64,000 nt of DNA, from the NCBI GenBank assembly GCA_001599815.1, contig BCIA01000007.1, positions 558,001-622,000 on the forward strand, in the 5' to 3' direction. This document shows positions 42,949 to 54,881 of this stretch, piece by piece. The number at the start of each line of letters is the position of its first letter. Position 1 is the first letter of the stretch. The notes beneath the pieces are model-generated. The model ran no database searches. It worked only from the letters and a program-made list of their open reading frames with translations, and was not told the DNA's origin. The translations under genes and the position numbers were made by a program. The stretch is from Furcasterigmium furcatum (Eukaryota; Ascomycota; Sordariomycetes; Glomerellales; Plectosphaerellaceae).

Positions 42949-43446
42949 TCACAGCCGAGTCTCCTCTTCAGGTCGCCACCACGAGACCTTCGCGCGCCCA
43001 AATGCCTTTCCAACCAGCCGCAACATCTCGTCCGTGCCCTTGCTGTCGACAAACTCCAGCGCTTTGGTGATCCTCTCACCGCTTGGGTCCACATCGAGTA
43101 CGAACATGTACTCGTTGTGGAAGAACCATTCCTCGTCCCCGTCATCCTGCTTTATGTGCGGATGGAAGTTGCCATGACGAGTCACCCAGACCGTGACTTG
43201 TTTCGCCTCCTCATTGGGCCAGATCTGCTTGATTTGTGTTGGAAGACTGGCGAGTACGGTGGGCAGGGTTTCGAAGCGGGTTATCATCCCCTCGCGGTCG
43301 ACAGCTGGCCCGAAGCCCGCGGACTCGGGAGCAAAGGTGTGCTGGTAATTTTCTGCCAGGACCGAGTGAAGGAGCGTGGTGTCGAGGTCGGAAATTGCCT
43401 CGAAGTAGGTTGTGGCTGTTTTGAGGAGTGGAGTTGGGGTAGACAT
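42949..43446 (-). CDS. NTF2-like/SnoaL-type fold protein
   Basis: Single-exon gene, 165 aa, MSTPTPLLKTATTYFEAI... The opening helix with a run leading to LAENYQHTFAPES, the VDREGMITRF helix, and alternating strands (KQVTVWVTRHGNF, EWFFHNEYMFVLDV, ITKALEFVDS) fit the NTF2-like/SnoaL-like alpha+beta barrel used by many small fungal cyclases, isomerases and hydratases, or by ligand-binding proteins. No catalytic dyad can be assigned. Start chosen at 43446 because a TATA box lies about 115 bp upstream; an in-frame upstream codon would add a hydrophobic Ser/Thr/Tyr leader. Lies next to an MFS efflux gene and an AflR-like factor, all on the minus strand, suggesting an accessory metabolite cluster. 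Confidence 0.75.
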   Translation of the reverse strand: MSTPTPLLKTATTYFEAISDLDTTLLHSVLAENYQHTFAPESAGFGPAVDREGMITRFETLPTVLASLPTQIKQIWPNEEAKQVTVWVTRHGNFHPHIKQDDGDEEWFFHNEYMFVLDVDPSGERITKALEFVDSKGTDEMLRLVGKAFGRAKVSWWRPEEETRL

Positions 43447-44106
43447 ATTAAGAAGGTAAGTAAGTAGGTAGTATGGTGATGTGCTTTGCAGAGTGGAGGT
43501 GGTGTGCACTGGGAAAAAAGGAAGATGGAAGGGAGATTCAAATTCCTAATGCCTGCCACCTTTTTATAGTACCCGGTCCTTGATCACGCAACGACGGATA
43601 CCAAGCAACGTAATTGTGATTGGAAATCATTCTCAGCAGAGTGTAGAGCGCGGACGGACTTCTGTAGCATCCAGCGCGGGTTGTAAGCCTCGAAATGCAG
43701 CTATTCCAAGTTGCCAAGGCCAGGATGGAGCAAGTCCGGCGGAATGAGGTTAGTCAGAAGTCTCATTGGCTGGACGTGTGCAACTGGAGTAAAACTCCAG
43801 GGGCCAGACACCAAGTTGCCAAGACCGGGTGACGTGATTTCGGTGGCCGAGATTGACAGGGTTGACAAAGGGTATCGACTGGACTACGCATTCGTTGAGG
43901 AGTGATAAACGTCCGAGTACGCTGTAATTGTTTCTAAACATACGACGTAGGCTACCGCTAGGCTCTTCCCAAGGGCTTCCGAGCAAAGAAAGGCCATCAT
44001 AATAGTCCGAAATAGCTGCATGGCTTCCAACTCCTGCCCATCACTTGTCGGTAGCTGCAAAGGGGCGGGCCAGAACAGGAACGGCCTCCTACCCGGAAGA
44101 AAACAG
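43447..44106. other. intergenic
   Basis: 660 bp between the NTF2-like start and the MFS stop. Contains the TATA box listed separately. No gene. Confidence 0.55.
43561..43568 (-). promoter_or_regulatory. TATA box of the NTF2-like gene
   Basis: Minus strand reads GTACTATAAAAAGG, 115-122 bp upstream of the chosen ATG; sequence and spacing fit a core promoter. Confidence 0.55.
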
Positions 44107-46247
44107 CTACGCCGCCATTGCAACGGCGTCCGGGAAGAGCTTGCGTTGCTGTACAGGTAGAACAGTCAGTCAGCCGCGGGCTGGTTTAGTAAACACCCGA
44201 GAGAAATCACCGCACGTACCGTGAAGCAAACAGACACCAGGAGGCTGACAGAGGCGCCCACATAGACGGGAACGAAGACCTTGGCGAGTGCCTCGACGAT
44301 CCTCGCGGTGGCCTGGGCTTGGAGCTCTGCCGTGAGCGAGCGGAAATATTCGCCACTCGTGCCCGAGATGGCCAGCTGCAAGGTGGAACGAGGGACGTCT
44401 GGGAGGAGAGCAGCAAGGCCGGAGATGGCCTCGTTGACAAAAACAGCGCCGGCAATGGCCAGGCCGAGGGCAATGCCACCGAGTTGCGCTGTGAACCCGC
44501 CCAGAGGGGGTCAATAGTCAGGCGACTTGTCTGCAGTGGGTGGCGCGCTTTGCCGCCGTCAAGTCGGGGGGATGACTTACCAAGCATCATGAAGCTGATT
44601 GCATAAGCCATATCGGCGGGCTGGACGACTGCTTGAATGACAGCGTAGCCTGCCTGGATGAAGCTGCCGGTTCCGATACCCACCAATACCTCGTAGCCGT
44701 AGATGCTGGCTGTAGAGGTTGTCGGGGTTATACGTGACATCAAAACGCCGCCGATCAGAGTGAGGACGCTTCCGATGATGTACCACGGCTGGAAGTAGCC
44801 GAAACGACCCATGAGGTGCCCGTTGGCCAAGATGGACGCGCTCAGAACGACGATGAGAGGCAGCAAGCGAACGGCCGCATCAATGGCGCTGTCACCCCGG
44901 GTGAACTGGAAATATAGCGGGATATAGTAAATAGGGATGAATCCGGCCGTGTTCACGGCGGATGCGCAGATGTAGAGAAAGATGGCGTTGTGGTTTCCGA
45001 GGAAATGACAGGGAAAGATGCGGTCGGCTGTCCGGGTCAGAATGGACCAGCGCTGCTGGATCCCGAGCAGGATGAAGAGGGCCCCGGATACCACAAAGAG
45101 AGCGATGGTCTGGCCACTGCTCCATGAGTACAGTGTGCCGCCGAGGTTTATGGCCATGATGAGACTGGTGATGGCGCCAATCGAGAGGATCGTGCCGACA
45201 ACGTCGAATCGTCGGGCGAGGCTCATCAGCTTCTCTCCTGGGCTGGGCTTGAAGGATGGAATCAGGAGTAAGTAAACGGGGGCGAAGAGACCGGCCACGC
45301 ATAAGTTGATGTAGAATGCCCACCGCCAAGTTGCGCTCGACTCGACGAAGGCACCACCGACGACAGGTCCCAGGACGGTGCCGATGCCCCATACGAGACC
45401 ACTGCAGCGGATGAGAATCAGCAAAGCGAACATTCCCAGGGGAGACTTTGGGAGATCGGCAATCATACACGAAACTGAGGTGGACAGGCCGCTCTTTGTC
45501 GGATGTCAGGCCAGACAAGAGGTTCATGACGCCGAGATACATGCCGTTTCCGCCCATGCCAGCAAGAACTCGGCCGATGATGAGGGCGTCCATGCTTGGT
45601 GCGGCGCCGCAGAGTGCAGAGCCGACGTTGAAGATGATAGACGAGACGACGTACAGCCACTTGGCGTCGAAGAGTCCGTACAGCTTTCCAAACGGCAGGA
45701 CCACGGCCGCTCCGCCGAGCAGAAACCTGTTGAAGATATGGCTCAGCCCAACATGCTCCGATTCGTGCTAGCCAGTTTCTTGGAGACTCACCCCACAGAC
45801 AGCCACGGTAACTTGACGACATCGCCGAACCTGTTGACGACAGCCTGGGTGGCCGGTTAGCAGGAAGAGTTGCCAATTGGGACAGATGCTTTCAGCCTCG
45901 CTTACTGGTGTTATGTCCGCGACGATGGTGTTGTCCAAGGAATACAGGAAGATGCTCGAAAGTACAGAGAGAACAACTAGGAACCACTTTGATCATGGGA
46001 GCAGGGAGGTCAGCTCGCAATCTTACTTTCCACTACTCAATTGAGCACGTCGAAAGGAGGAAATAGGCAACGCAGGTTGACTTACAAGGGCGCCGTGGAT
46101 CTTCCTCGGCGAGGCATCAGGCTCCCGATCTGTATCTTGTTCCATCTCTTCAGGCTCTTCGGGTGTTCCTGTTTCGAGCTGATGGATTTTTTTTCGGTCA
46201 CTGGGGAGTGATGACTCGAGAGGCTTCTCTGTTGACCTTTGAGACAT
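44107..46247 (-). CDS. MFS multidrug/toxin efflux transporter (14-TM DHA type)
   Basis: Proton-driven export pump of the drug:H+ antiporter family, 561 aa. Exons 46247-46086, 45986-45906, 45844-45792, 45726-45469, 45401-44581, 44488-44220 and 44148-44107. A hydrophilic acidic N-terminus (TGTPEEPEEMEQDTDREPD) precedes TM1 with FLYSLDNTIVADI, the antiporter motif of this group. LLGGAAVVLPFGKLYGLFDAKW is motif A-like, GRVLAGMGGNGMY follows in TM4, and GIGTVLGPVVGG is the antiporter motif C in TM5. Hydrophobic segments continue to about 14. The last exon codes only QRKLFPDAVAMAA-like residues, a cytosolic tail. Likely exports a toxic or secondary metabolite; the substrate cannot be read. Flanked by the NTF2-like gene and the AflR-like regulator. 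Confidence 0.9.
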
Positions 46248-46951
46248 TCTGATAAGAAGTCGAAGGTGACGGACAGGTGCGGAGCTTGATCGGTGGAGGG
46301 AAGGAATGGAGTCATCCGCAAAGAGATGGCATGGCCCTACTGTCTAGAGCTTCCGAAGAAAAAGTGCTAGACGGCGAAGCAGGGACAAGCTTTTTAAGTC
46401 AAGTTGATGGTGGCACGAGGCTCGTAAATGTGTGAGTGGTAGACGAAGGTAGTAATTTTGTCGGTGTTCCCCTTGCTGTGATTTTTGCCCCTGATTCCGA
46501 CTTCAGCTGAGAAATATGAGGCCAGAAGGGGTAATCAAAGAGCCCCCAATTTAGTCAGGAAGAAATTAGAGATCTCTCCCATAGGAAATGTGAGAACCTG
46601 GGTCGAAGTGCTTGGTTCGTAATCATTCCTGAGTAGGAATACAGCACCAATCGGGAATATCCCAAGACTGGTGTCGAAAGAGGAAGCTACCGAATATGGT
46701 AAGCCGAGTGGATTGCTAAGCAGATCTCCTCATTGGGAAGTTGACCCCCCAAGTACGAACCCACCACACATCAGTGGTTGGTCAAACAGAAACCAGAGAG
46801 GATGGCACGCAGCCCAGGGTGAAGGGAGCTCTGAATTGTGGCGTAAAATAAGCATATCTAGGTAGTTACCCGAGCCTGTCAAGGCATTTCATATGGCAAC
46901 GGTCCGACTTTTGTCTATTCTTCATCTTCCCAGACACGACAGCTCACACGC
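46248..46951. other. intergenic, MFS promoter
   Basis: 704 bp, fairly AT-rich, between the MFS start and the regulator stop. No gene recognised. Confidence 0.5.
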
Positions 46952-48360
46952 TTATGCCAGCAGCCTTTCCAAGGTTTCGGTCAACGACTTCTCAATGTCC
47001 GCTTCTGCTTTCAGGAGCCTCGTGCGAAGCGACTTGACCTTGGACCTGCGGGCCTCGCTGCCCATGGTCTGGCTCGTGAGGTCCACCCTTTCCAGCAGTC
47101 CCCGGAAGTTCCGCATCTGAATCTGCAGCAGGACCCGGATCATATGTACCTGCTCTTCGTCCGAGTAGCTGCTCTTGAAGACGGGAGGAAACAGCTCAGG
47201 GTTGCAGTCTGCCTGGCCTGCTGCACGTCCGCTGGCGCCGCAGAATAGGTCCCCCGCCGGCTGGCTGTCTTCCTTCTCGGCGCTGTCAGCGAGAGAGTTC
47301 CGATCTGCCGATCTGCTCATGTCTGCCTGCTTGACCCGCCGGATGCGCTTGTGTATGCATTCGAACATCTCAGTGATTCGGGTGGAGATCGCGAGGAGAA
47401 TTGTGTGGATGGCTGGGAGCGTGCGGCAGGCCGGACATTCAATCGCTTTGCAGCATTGGAAGAGGATCCATTTTAGCAACTTGATAACCTCGTCTAGGGA
47501 TAGAGAGGTCAAGCCAAAGTCGTCGTCGTCGAACCGCTGCACGACGCCGAGAAGGTCGTTTGTGCATGAACAGGGACCGGAACCGTTCCAGCCGTCGTTG
47601 TCGGGGCCGTCTTGAAAAGAGGGTGAAGGAAGAGGCTCAGCCGCGGCGAGGAGGTTGTCTAGCAATAGAGCTGCTGGTGTGCCTAAGGTTGAGGATGGGA
47701 GGGTGGTCATGGTCTGGGGTGACGCCTGATCGAATACTAGACTTGATCAGTACTTGGATGGTCCGTCGGCTCGTTGGCCACGGGGGAGCCACGCGCTGAC
47801 TGATACGTACAACCTTGCAAGTTGTCAGAGGGATGGCTCAACTGAGGGGACTGATCGATGGCAGAAGCTGAGGGGCAGTTTTCGGTTTCCGAGCCGCGAG
47901 AGCCATCGTGGCCGAGCCCGTCCCACTCCATCTGATTGTGGAGGAGAGTCGTGTCGCTACCACGACTTGCTTAACCCGTAGTTAGTAGGATAATCTCGCA
48001 GAGACACCCCAACCATCGAAGGAAATGCAGGGCAGGCTGAAATACCGGAGCACGGCTTGTCCCGGATTGTGGAGGAGGCGCAGGTAACAGAACGAGACCG
48101 ACATCTGTCGCAGTCCCGTAGCCGGCCAGCCAAGTCGCGAAGACGGCCGGAGCAGCGAATCTATCGAGAGAACCATTCATTAGCATTTGAGTCTCTTCTG
48201 TATCGCTCTGCTGCGCCGCACCTACATTTGACATCTGACAAGAGTGGCACGCTGATTTCCGATTGAACTGACGTCGACCAGTGCCGGCACTCTTCGAGGC
48301 GACCTGCACCATGTCTGTATCGCCATCGCCTCTCCCTGAGCTTTTCAGCGTAATGAACAT
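46952..48360 (-). CDS. Zn2Cys6 transcription factor with AflR-type C-terminal domain
   Basis: Exons 48360-48226, 48160-48046, 47969-47811 and 47736-46952 join to 397 aa (start 48312 is also possible, 381 aa). The zinc cluster is split by an intron: SACHSCQMSN closes exon 1 and IRCSGRLRDLAGRLRDCDRC opens exon 2. The pattern is C-x2-C-x6-C-x13-C-x2-C-x6-C; the x13 spacer is longer than usual. After a Ser/Pro-rich linker, the C-terminal half carries PCSCTNDLLGVVQRF, LDEVIKLLKWILFQCCKAIECPAC and a long helix ending IHKRIRRV, the arrangement of AflR-family regulators that control secondary-metabolite clusters. Likely a nuclear DNA-binding regulator of the adjacent MFS and NTF2-like genes; that link is inference. 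Confidence 0.82.
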
Positions 48361-48860
48361 GTCAATCTCCTGGGCCCTATTGATGAGGGGAGTGAGCGCA
48401 AGACTCAATTGAAGGTGAGGGTGAAGTGACGAAGTGAGAAACCGAAGTCCTGAGTGGGAATGGCTCCAGCGGCAGATGACCCCGATGAACGACCAGTGGG
48501 GCGATATGGGGGTTCTAATCGCCCATCACTCACTCCCTTGCACCCCCAAACCTTTCAACCACGCAAAATCAGTCAGCCTCTCACTAGTTCTAGTACTACA
48601 AGCTCGACGTGCGTGGGCGTCAGGCGTATACATAGAAATACCATGGTAACGACTGTTAGCAAGGAAGTGGCGCGTGGCACAACCTCACATGGAGACAGAG
48701 ACTCTACAAGCATCCACCTGCCAACAGCGTCAAGGAAAACCCCATCCGCAGTCCCTATGGGCGAATGGCGAGGCCGTCTCAATGATACAAGGTCCAGGTC
48801 ATGTTGTATTCCATATCATTACATAAGTTCATACAGCCTTTTCCAATGCCTGTCACTCCG
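48361..48860. other. intergenic, regulator promoter
   Basis: 500 bp between the regulator start and the BLM10 stop. No gene. Confidence 0.5.
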
Positions 48861-51800
48861 CTACGCGAAGTAGCTCTTCCAGAGCACACCCTCCAGAGCG
48901 TCCAGCTGGTCGGGTTCAAAGTACTTTTACATGTTAGCATGGGACGGAACGAAACTCGGACGGCACGAGCAACTCGACTTACCTTCTTGTCGACGCTCCA
49001 GCTATCCTGACGCGTCTTCTTGAAGTCGGAGAGAATCGTCTTGGTGGCCTTTCCAACGATGCCCGGGTCGCTAGCCGCGCGGTTCGCCAGCGTCGCCAGC
49101 ACCTGGGGCATCCACTTGGGCGGCGGCGAGGCGTAAGGGAACGCCTCGACCAGTGCTCCCAGCCCAAGAACAGCGGCGTGTCGCCGCGTCACCTGCTGCT
49201 GCACGTTGACGGGCGTCTCCGTGCCTGGCAGCTTCTTCTTCGGCATCGGGTTGAGGCGCAGCTGCGTCTCGAAGCGGTCTTTGAGGTCATCGATTGTCGG
49301 GCCCCGGATGCGCTGGGGCGAACACCTGACCATACCGGCCAGCGTATTGGACGCGCACGTGCGTACTTCCAGCTGCGGATCAGACAGCATATCGCTAACA
49401 GCGTCGAAGAGCTTGCCTCGCTGCTCCTGCGTCGTGAGGAAGAGGCGGCGGAAGTAGATCACCTGCATGTTGACAAGAGCACGAAGACGCTGGTGCCAGC
49501 TGGGCGAGGTCCTGCCGATGCGGATCAGCGCGTCGATAAAGCTGTCGTCCTCGCCCGCCCTGAAGGGGATATTCGGGAGATGGCGGTACACGTGGTACGC
49601 AAGCTTCATGAGCTCGGGATCCTCCTTGACATCCATCATGTGCAGGAGCTGCTCCATGAACGGGTCGGGGAAGAACCGCACAAGCTGTGTGCAGTCTTGT
49701 TGCGTCAGCGTGGCATCCAGCCAGACCAATACCGTCTTCGAACCTGCCGTGTACGACGACGGCGTGTTCTGGCCAGGCTGACGTTCATGCCGCCACTTCT
49801 CGATCCGCGAGAAGACCTCGAGCATCGTCTCGGTAAACTCCTCCGTCGGCTGGTACGGCCGAATGCCGATCGAGGACGCCTCCTTGTTGGCCTGCAGCAG
49901 CTCGCCAACATTCTTGAACGACTCGTGGTATCGCGTCCGGTAGATGCTCGCAATGACTCTGCCCATCGACTCACGCACCGTCTTGTACGGGTGATCGATG
50001 TGCGCAAGGAAGTCTTCGAGGATCGGCTTTTCGTGTCGGAAGTGCCACCCCAGATCGGAGATGCTTGTCTCCAACAGCTGTATCTTGGATGCCTCCTTGA
50101 ATGCGGCGTTGGATGTCATGTCGAGCCTGAAAGAGCAGAGGTGGTCCAGCAACTCATGCGACCTGCGGGGGTCCTTCACACCAATGATGAAGTGCAGGCA
50201 CGTGCCCCAGTATTGCAGGTTCTCCGGAGTCAAGTCCTCTGCGATGATCTTCAGAACCATGGGCGCCGCGAAGCTCCACACCTTGTTCCGGTACTCTGGC
50301 GGATCGTCCGAGGACCCTGCCAGCAGGGAGCCGAGAATCTCTGCAGTGGCACGGTGTTGGTGCTTGTCGCTTCCGTCGCCGTAGATTTCCTGCACGAGCT
50401 GCTGCACGTCCTCCAGCTTGACCGCTGTCCCGCCGTAATGCATCAGGTCGAAGACGTGCATCAGCATGAAGGCGTTGGTCATGCGGAATCTGTCCGCGCT
50501 CGTGTCGCGCGGCTCTTGCTTCAGGTAGTCGAAGCAGGTCTTGACCCATTCCTTGGTCAGGATGGCGCCAATCTGGCCGCGAAGAGCCGTTTCCACCTCG
50601 TCGTATTCCGTGAAGGGCTTCGGCTTTGCGCGAGAAGCAATGAAATGCTTCCCCCAAACCAGCCAGCCAGGATGGTGGGTGTTAACCATGTAGTCGGCTC
50701 CTTCGGGCTGTTCGAAGGACTGGAGGAATTCGCGCGTGAACTTGGCATCACCATTGGACACCTCTGCTACAATCTTGTTCCTGTCCTTCTCCCGTTCGAG
50801 TAGATAGTTTTCGTACTTGTGGTCATACGCAGCCCGAATGTCTATCGACTCGAAAATCGTCGTCAAGGCAGACATGTAGTTGACTCGGAGACCCGGGTGA
50901 GTATCGTTGGCCCCCTCAGCGACAAGCGCAACGAGCTCAGGCGGAGCGAGGGTGTTAAATCGCAGCGAGAGGTTCAGGGCAAAGATGACACAGCGGCCTG
51001 CGATCTTCCAGTGGGCGTTCCGGGCATGCTGGGTCAACTCGACGCCCAGTGCGGCCTTCTTGCGCTCGACGCGCTCCCGGCGGTTCAGGACGAACTTGTG
51101 TCGGGAGTCAATCGCCCTCGAAACGTCCGTCTCTGGCTTGATCCGGCTGACCAGCTCGTCGTTCACGATGACCATGCGTTCGAAAGGCTTGCCAAAGTCG
51201 ATCATCTGATAGATCGCGCTACCTCCCAGGTTCTGGATGCTTGTCTTGTCGATGTTTCCTGCCTTCAAGTACAGACGGAGTGCGTCGGGCGCAAAGCGCC
51301 AGTCCTTCATCAACGTCTTCAACAGGCTCGTGAAGAACAGGGTGTACATTGCTCCCTTGATTCGGTCGTGGTCAACTGCCTCGAGCGATATCCGGAACTT
51401 CTCCATGATGATGGGAATGACCATGGGGCGGCCGCCGACCAGGGCCTTGAGTGACGACTCAAGCGAGCTCTGTGCTACTCTTCTTACGTCGGCGTAAAGG
51501 GAGGTGCAAGATTCAGCGAGGTCGAGGAGTAGTCGGTTGTCAAGCTCGCTCTTTTGCCGGGCTGATGCATTGTGCTTGACGCGAAGGAGCTGGTAGGCGT
51601 CGGCTCTCTTGATGAGCAAGGGGCGGGGATACACCTTGCGCAGGCCGCTGATCTTAAAGGCGGAAATGTCCGACTTGTAGAGTCGAAGATGCCTTTCGAG
51701 AGGATGGGCAGAGCGTTCGATGCCAACATCGGTTATCCAGGTGCGATAGGCCGCGTACAGCGCAGTGAAGCACGGCACATCGTCCTCGACATTTTCGTTG

Positions 51801-54800
51801 AGGAACTTGTGGGTTCGTGAGAGCAGTCTGCCGAGATCTTCTCGAAGCTCATGGATCTTCCGGTAGGCTCGATCATCAACGTTCAGAAGATAACCTGCTT
51901 GGTAGCGGTACTGGGGCCTCGTCTCTTCGTCTTCGGCGGCCTCAGCCAAGGGGTCATCCTCCTCCCTGTCTTCATCCATGTCGATATCGCCATCATCGTC
52001 ATCGATGCCGGGTCTCTCGCTGGCTTCTTCCTTCCTGTTCACCTCGCCGTCACCCGAGGCGCGCTTGGTGTCGAAGAGCGTTGCCATGCCGGAGATGACG
52101 AGCCGAATCTGCGACAGCATCCTGGAAACCTCATCGGACCACTCCTTGTTCTTGCCGGTACGTGGCACTGGGGAGTTATCGCTCATGAGCAGGTCCAACT
52201 TCAGTGCAGCCACCTTAGTCTGCACTTCAAAAAGCTCGACCGCAAAGTCGATTTCTTCCGGGGTTGGCCGGTGCCACCGGATCGTCAGATCAGATGGCTT
52301 GGTCGTCTTGCCCCAATCGTCGACGTCAAGACCGCGACTGATGATGTCGGGTTGGTAGAGAGCGCTGTCGATAGGGTAAGTGTGCGTGAGGTTGAGAAGG
52401 AGGTGATGGATGAAATTAGAGATGTGAATGGTCGGGAGACCACGGCACTTGTCCTGCATGTACTCTGCGATGGAGCTGAGCTCATCTTTATACTTCAGCA
52501 CCTCGCGGCCAACATGGACCACAACCATGCCCAGCATGCTGACGTGCCAGACGAACGCGCGGTCCCGAGGGAGGTAGTCAGTTCCACTGCTCCTGTCTGA
52601 GGCGGCGTCGTTGTAGTCAATCTCGTTGCGGATGTTGGCAATGAGCATGGGTATGAACACCTTAAGTGTCTTTTCCGGGTTCACCTTGCAGAGAGCGTTG
52701 AGAATCCACGCCATGGCATCGCGCGCCTGATGCACAACGTGTGTCGACACAAAAGTCGACAGCTTGTCGAGGGCCAGGTCAAAGAGCTCGGGGGAGAGCG
52801 AGGCGAACAACGGAGACAGAGCCGCAGGCAGGGCGTTTATCACGTTGTCTTCGGGTGTACTTCCGCGCAGCTGGGACGCATCGGGCAGGTTCTCTAGCAG
52901 AGTGAAAACCTTGCCTAGCAGGGCCAGGACGAACTCGCCCATGCCCATGGTGGAAGATCGGAGGATGATGGCCTCATCCTCGTCGGGGAGCTGGTCGTAG
53001 TCGATCTCAACATCCTGTCCCTCTTGCTCCATGCGCTCCATCTCTCCTTGCACCCAGCTTTCTGCCAGGTGGGTGTCGTGGATCTCGCTCCCTTCCTTCT
53101 TGAGGGGAACCATAGGTATGCTGTACGCAACGCTCTGGATGAAATTTAGAGTGTGCTGGGTCTTTCCTAGGTCGTTGGCGTCGATTCCGGGTAGTGCGAG
53201 GGCGAGCAGCGCCGTGATGTGGCAGCGGAAGCCTTTCTGCTTGGACATTGTGTTCGCGAGCATCTGCAACCCGTTGAGACTCGAAGTGGTACGGTGGACC
53301 TCGACAAGCCCCTGTAAGCTAGGGTAGAAGCGTTGCAGCGCGCCTGGGAGGATGAGGCTGGGCTCCAGGAAAGCAAGCCCCTGGAGAGCGCTGTAGTAGA
53401 GATGGGCAACTCTGCTGCTCTTCGAGAAGAGTCCCACAAAGGTGACATCGCGGAGCGCAAGCACAAAGCGCTTCTTGAGGGCGGGGGTGATCTTTCGGTC
53501 TTCGGGGACATCCAGCTCGCCGCTGTTCTCGCGGTTCCAGCGGGAGACGAAGATGTCGGTCAGATACAGCGTGAACTGGCCCAGGAAGGTTGTCCAACTG
53601 CCAGCATTGGAGGGGTGGTAGAATGTGTCCACGGCCTCGAGCAGGCCCTCGAGTCGGGTGAGAATAGAAGTCTCGCCTTCCAGACAGTCGGGAGACAGAG
53701 AATAGACTAAGAGCCTGGCGATCAGATACGCGGTGGGGTATTTCTTCTTGTCCTTCTCCAGATACAGCCCCAGCCCGGAATGATAGTCCACGCCTGTGTA
53801 GGGGGAATTAGCCTGGCCGACAGGGATTTCTGTCAGGCGCAAGATGGCCGTGAAGAGCTCGTCAGCCTGTTCCTTGGTGAAGATGCCATGGGCGCCGAAG
53901 GGGATGTGGCCGGCGTGCAACATGTCCCTCGCAAGCCTGGAGGACAGGTCGATGAGGAAGATGTCGAAGCTCTTTGACCTGGCAACGAGGGACCACATAT
54001 GGAAGATTGTTGGCATGATATCCTGGGGTAGGGATTCTGGAGTGGATTCTGGCGCGGGGGTCGTGGGCAGCAGAGCGTTGACGATGCCCATGACGATGTA
54101 GGCATCCTGAAGGTCGGAGGTACTGAAGTACGGTAGGAACTCCTCGAGCATCTCTCTCCGGTCTTTCGGGTCGAAGAAGGTCTGCGCATGAAGACAGAGC
54201 TTCCAGAGCTGCTTATGCGATTTTCTGCGACTGCTCTGGTGGGCGGGGACCTCGCCAGGTAGGACGAGGGCCTTGACCTCTCGCCACAGGGGGCGCCAAT
54301 CGAGTATCAGGTCGTCGACGGGTTTGAGGTAGTGGAATTTCCTGTGAAGAACATCGTCAGCGACAAGGAACAGCGGCGACCAGGCTTCACACCGAGCTTC
54401 GGAATGCTTACCTTGTCAGAAGGACCAGCATCTTCAAGAAGCGGTCAGCGGAGGCTGGCTCGAGTCCAGGGGCCAGACAGAGGTGGTAGTAGAGCTTGGC
54501 CAGGGTGGCACGCAGCTCCCTGGTCATCTCGAACTTGAGATTGAGCCATGCCGACAGCTCCCGCGTCCAGTGCAGCGCGCCGGGCGAGAAGTCCTCGGCC
54601 TTGATCGCGATGTAGAGATGCTTGAGGATGCCGGCGAGGGCGTCGTCCCGCTCCTTCTCCGACTCGACCTCGAATGGCAGGTGGTCGAAGTATCGGAAGG
54701 TCCGAGGCCTGTACCGTCTCTTGTCATCCTCGTCGGCCTTTGCGTAGGGCGGGCCGGGGGAGTTGGTGCGCGAGATGGTCTCGACGGACCCTCTAAGGTG

Positions 54801-54881
54801 GTTGGCGAGCAGGGCGGCATGGCTGGCGGTGGACATGTCCATGTCGGCGCTGGAAAGCTGCGGGCCATTTGCGTCGTCCAT
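48861..54881 (-). CDS. BLM10: proteasome activator BLM10/PA200
   Basis: HEAT-repeat solenoid that caps the 20S proteasome, acting in the nucleus and cytosol in proteasome assembly and degradation of peptides, acetylated histones or unfolded proteins. Exons 54881-54412, 54341-48983 and 48923-48861 give 1963 aa, between PA200 and yeast Blm10 in size; exon 2 is 5.36 kb without interruption. Start MDDANGPQ; the N-terminal part includes PRTFRYFDHLPFEVESEKERD. Helical repeats fill the protein, with an acidic loop (DDDDGDIDMDEDREEDDPL) near the middle. The final 20 residues come from a separate small exon and end LWKSYFA; family members end in a HbYX-type YYA tail that opens the 20S gate, here YFA. 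Intron 54411-54342 is 70 bp. The in-frame ATG at 54938 upstream is less likely. Confidence 0.95.

Noticed and set aside
42897..43145. Minus-strand frame overlapping the NTF2-like gene
   Set aside because: Shadow frame of the NTF2-like coding sequence.
49178..50803. 541-codon plus-strand frame
   Set aside because: Antisense to BLM10; no domain and biased composition.
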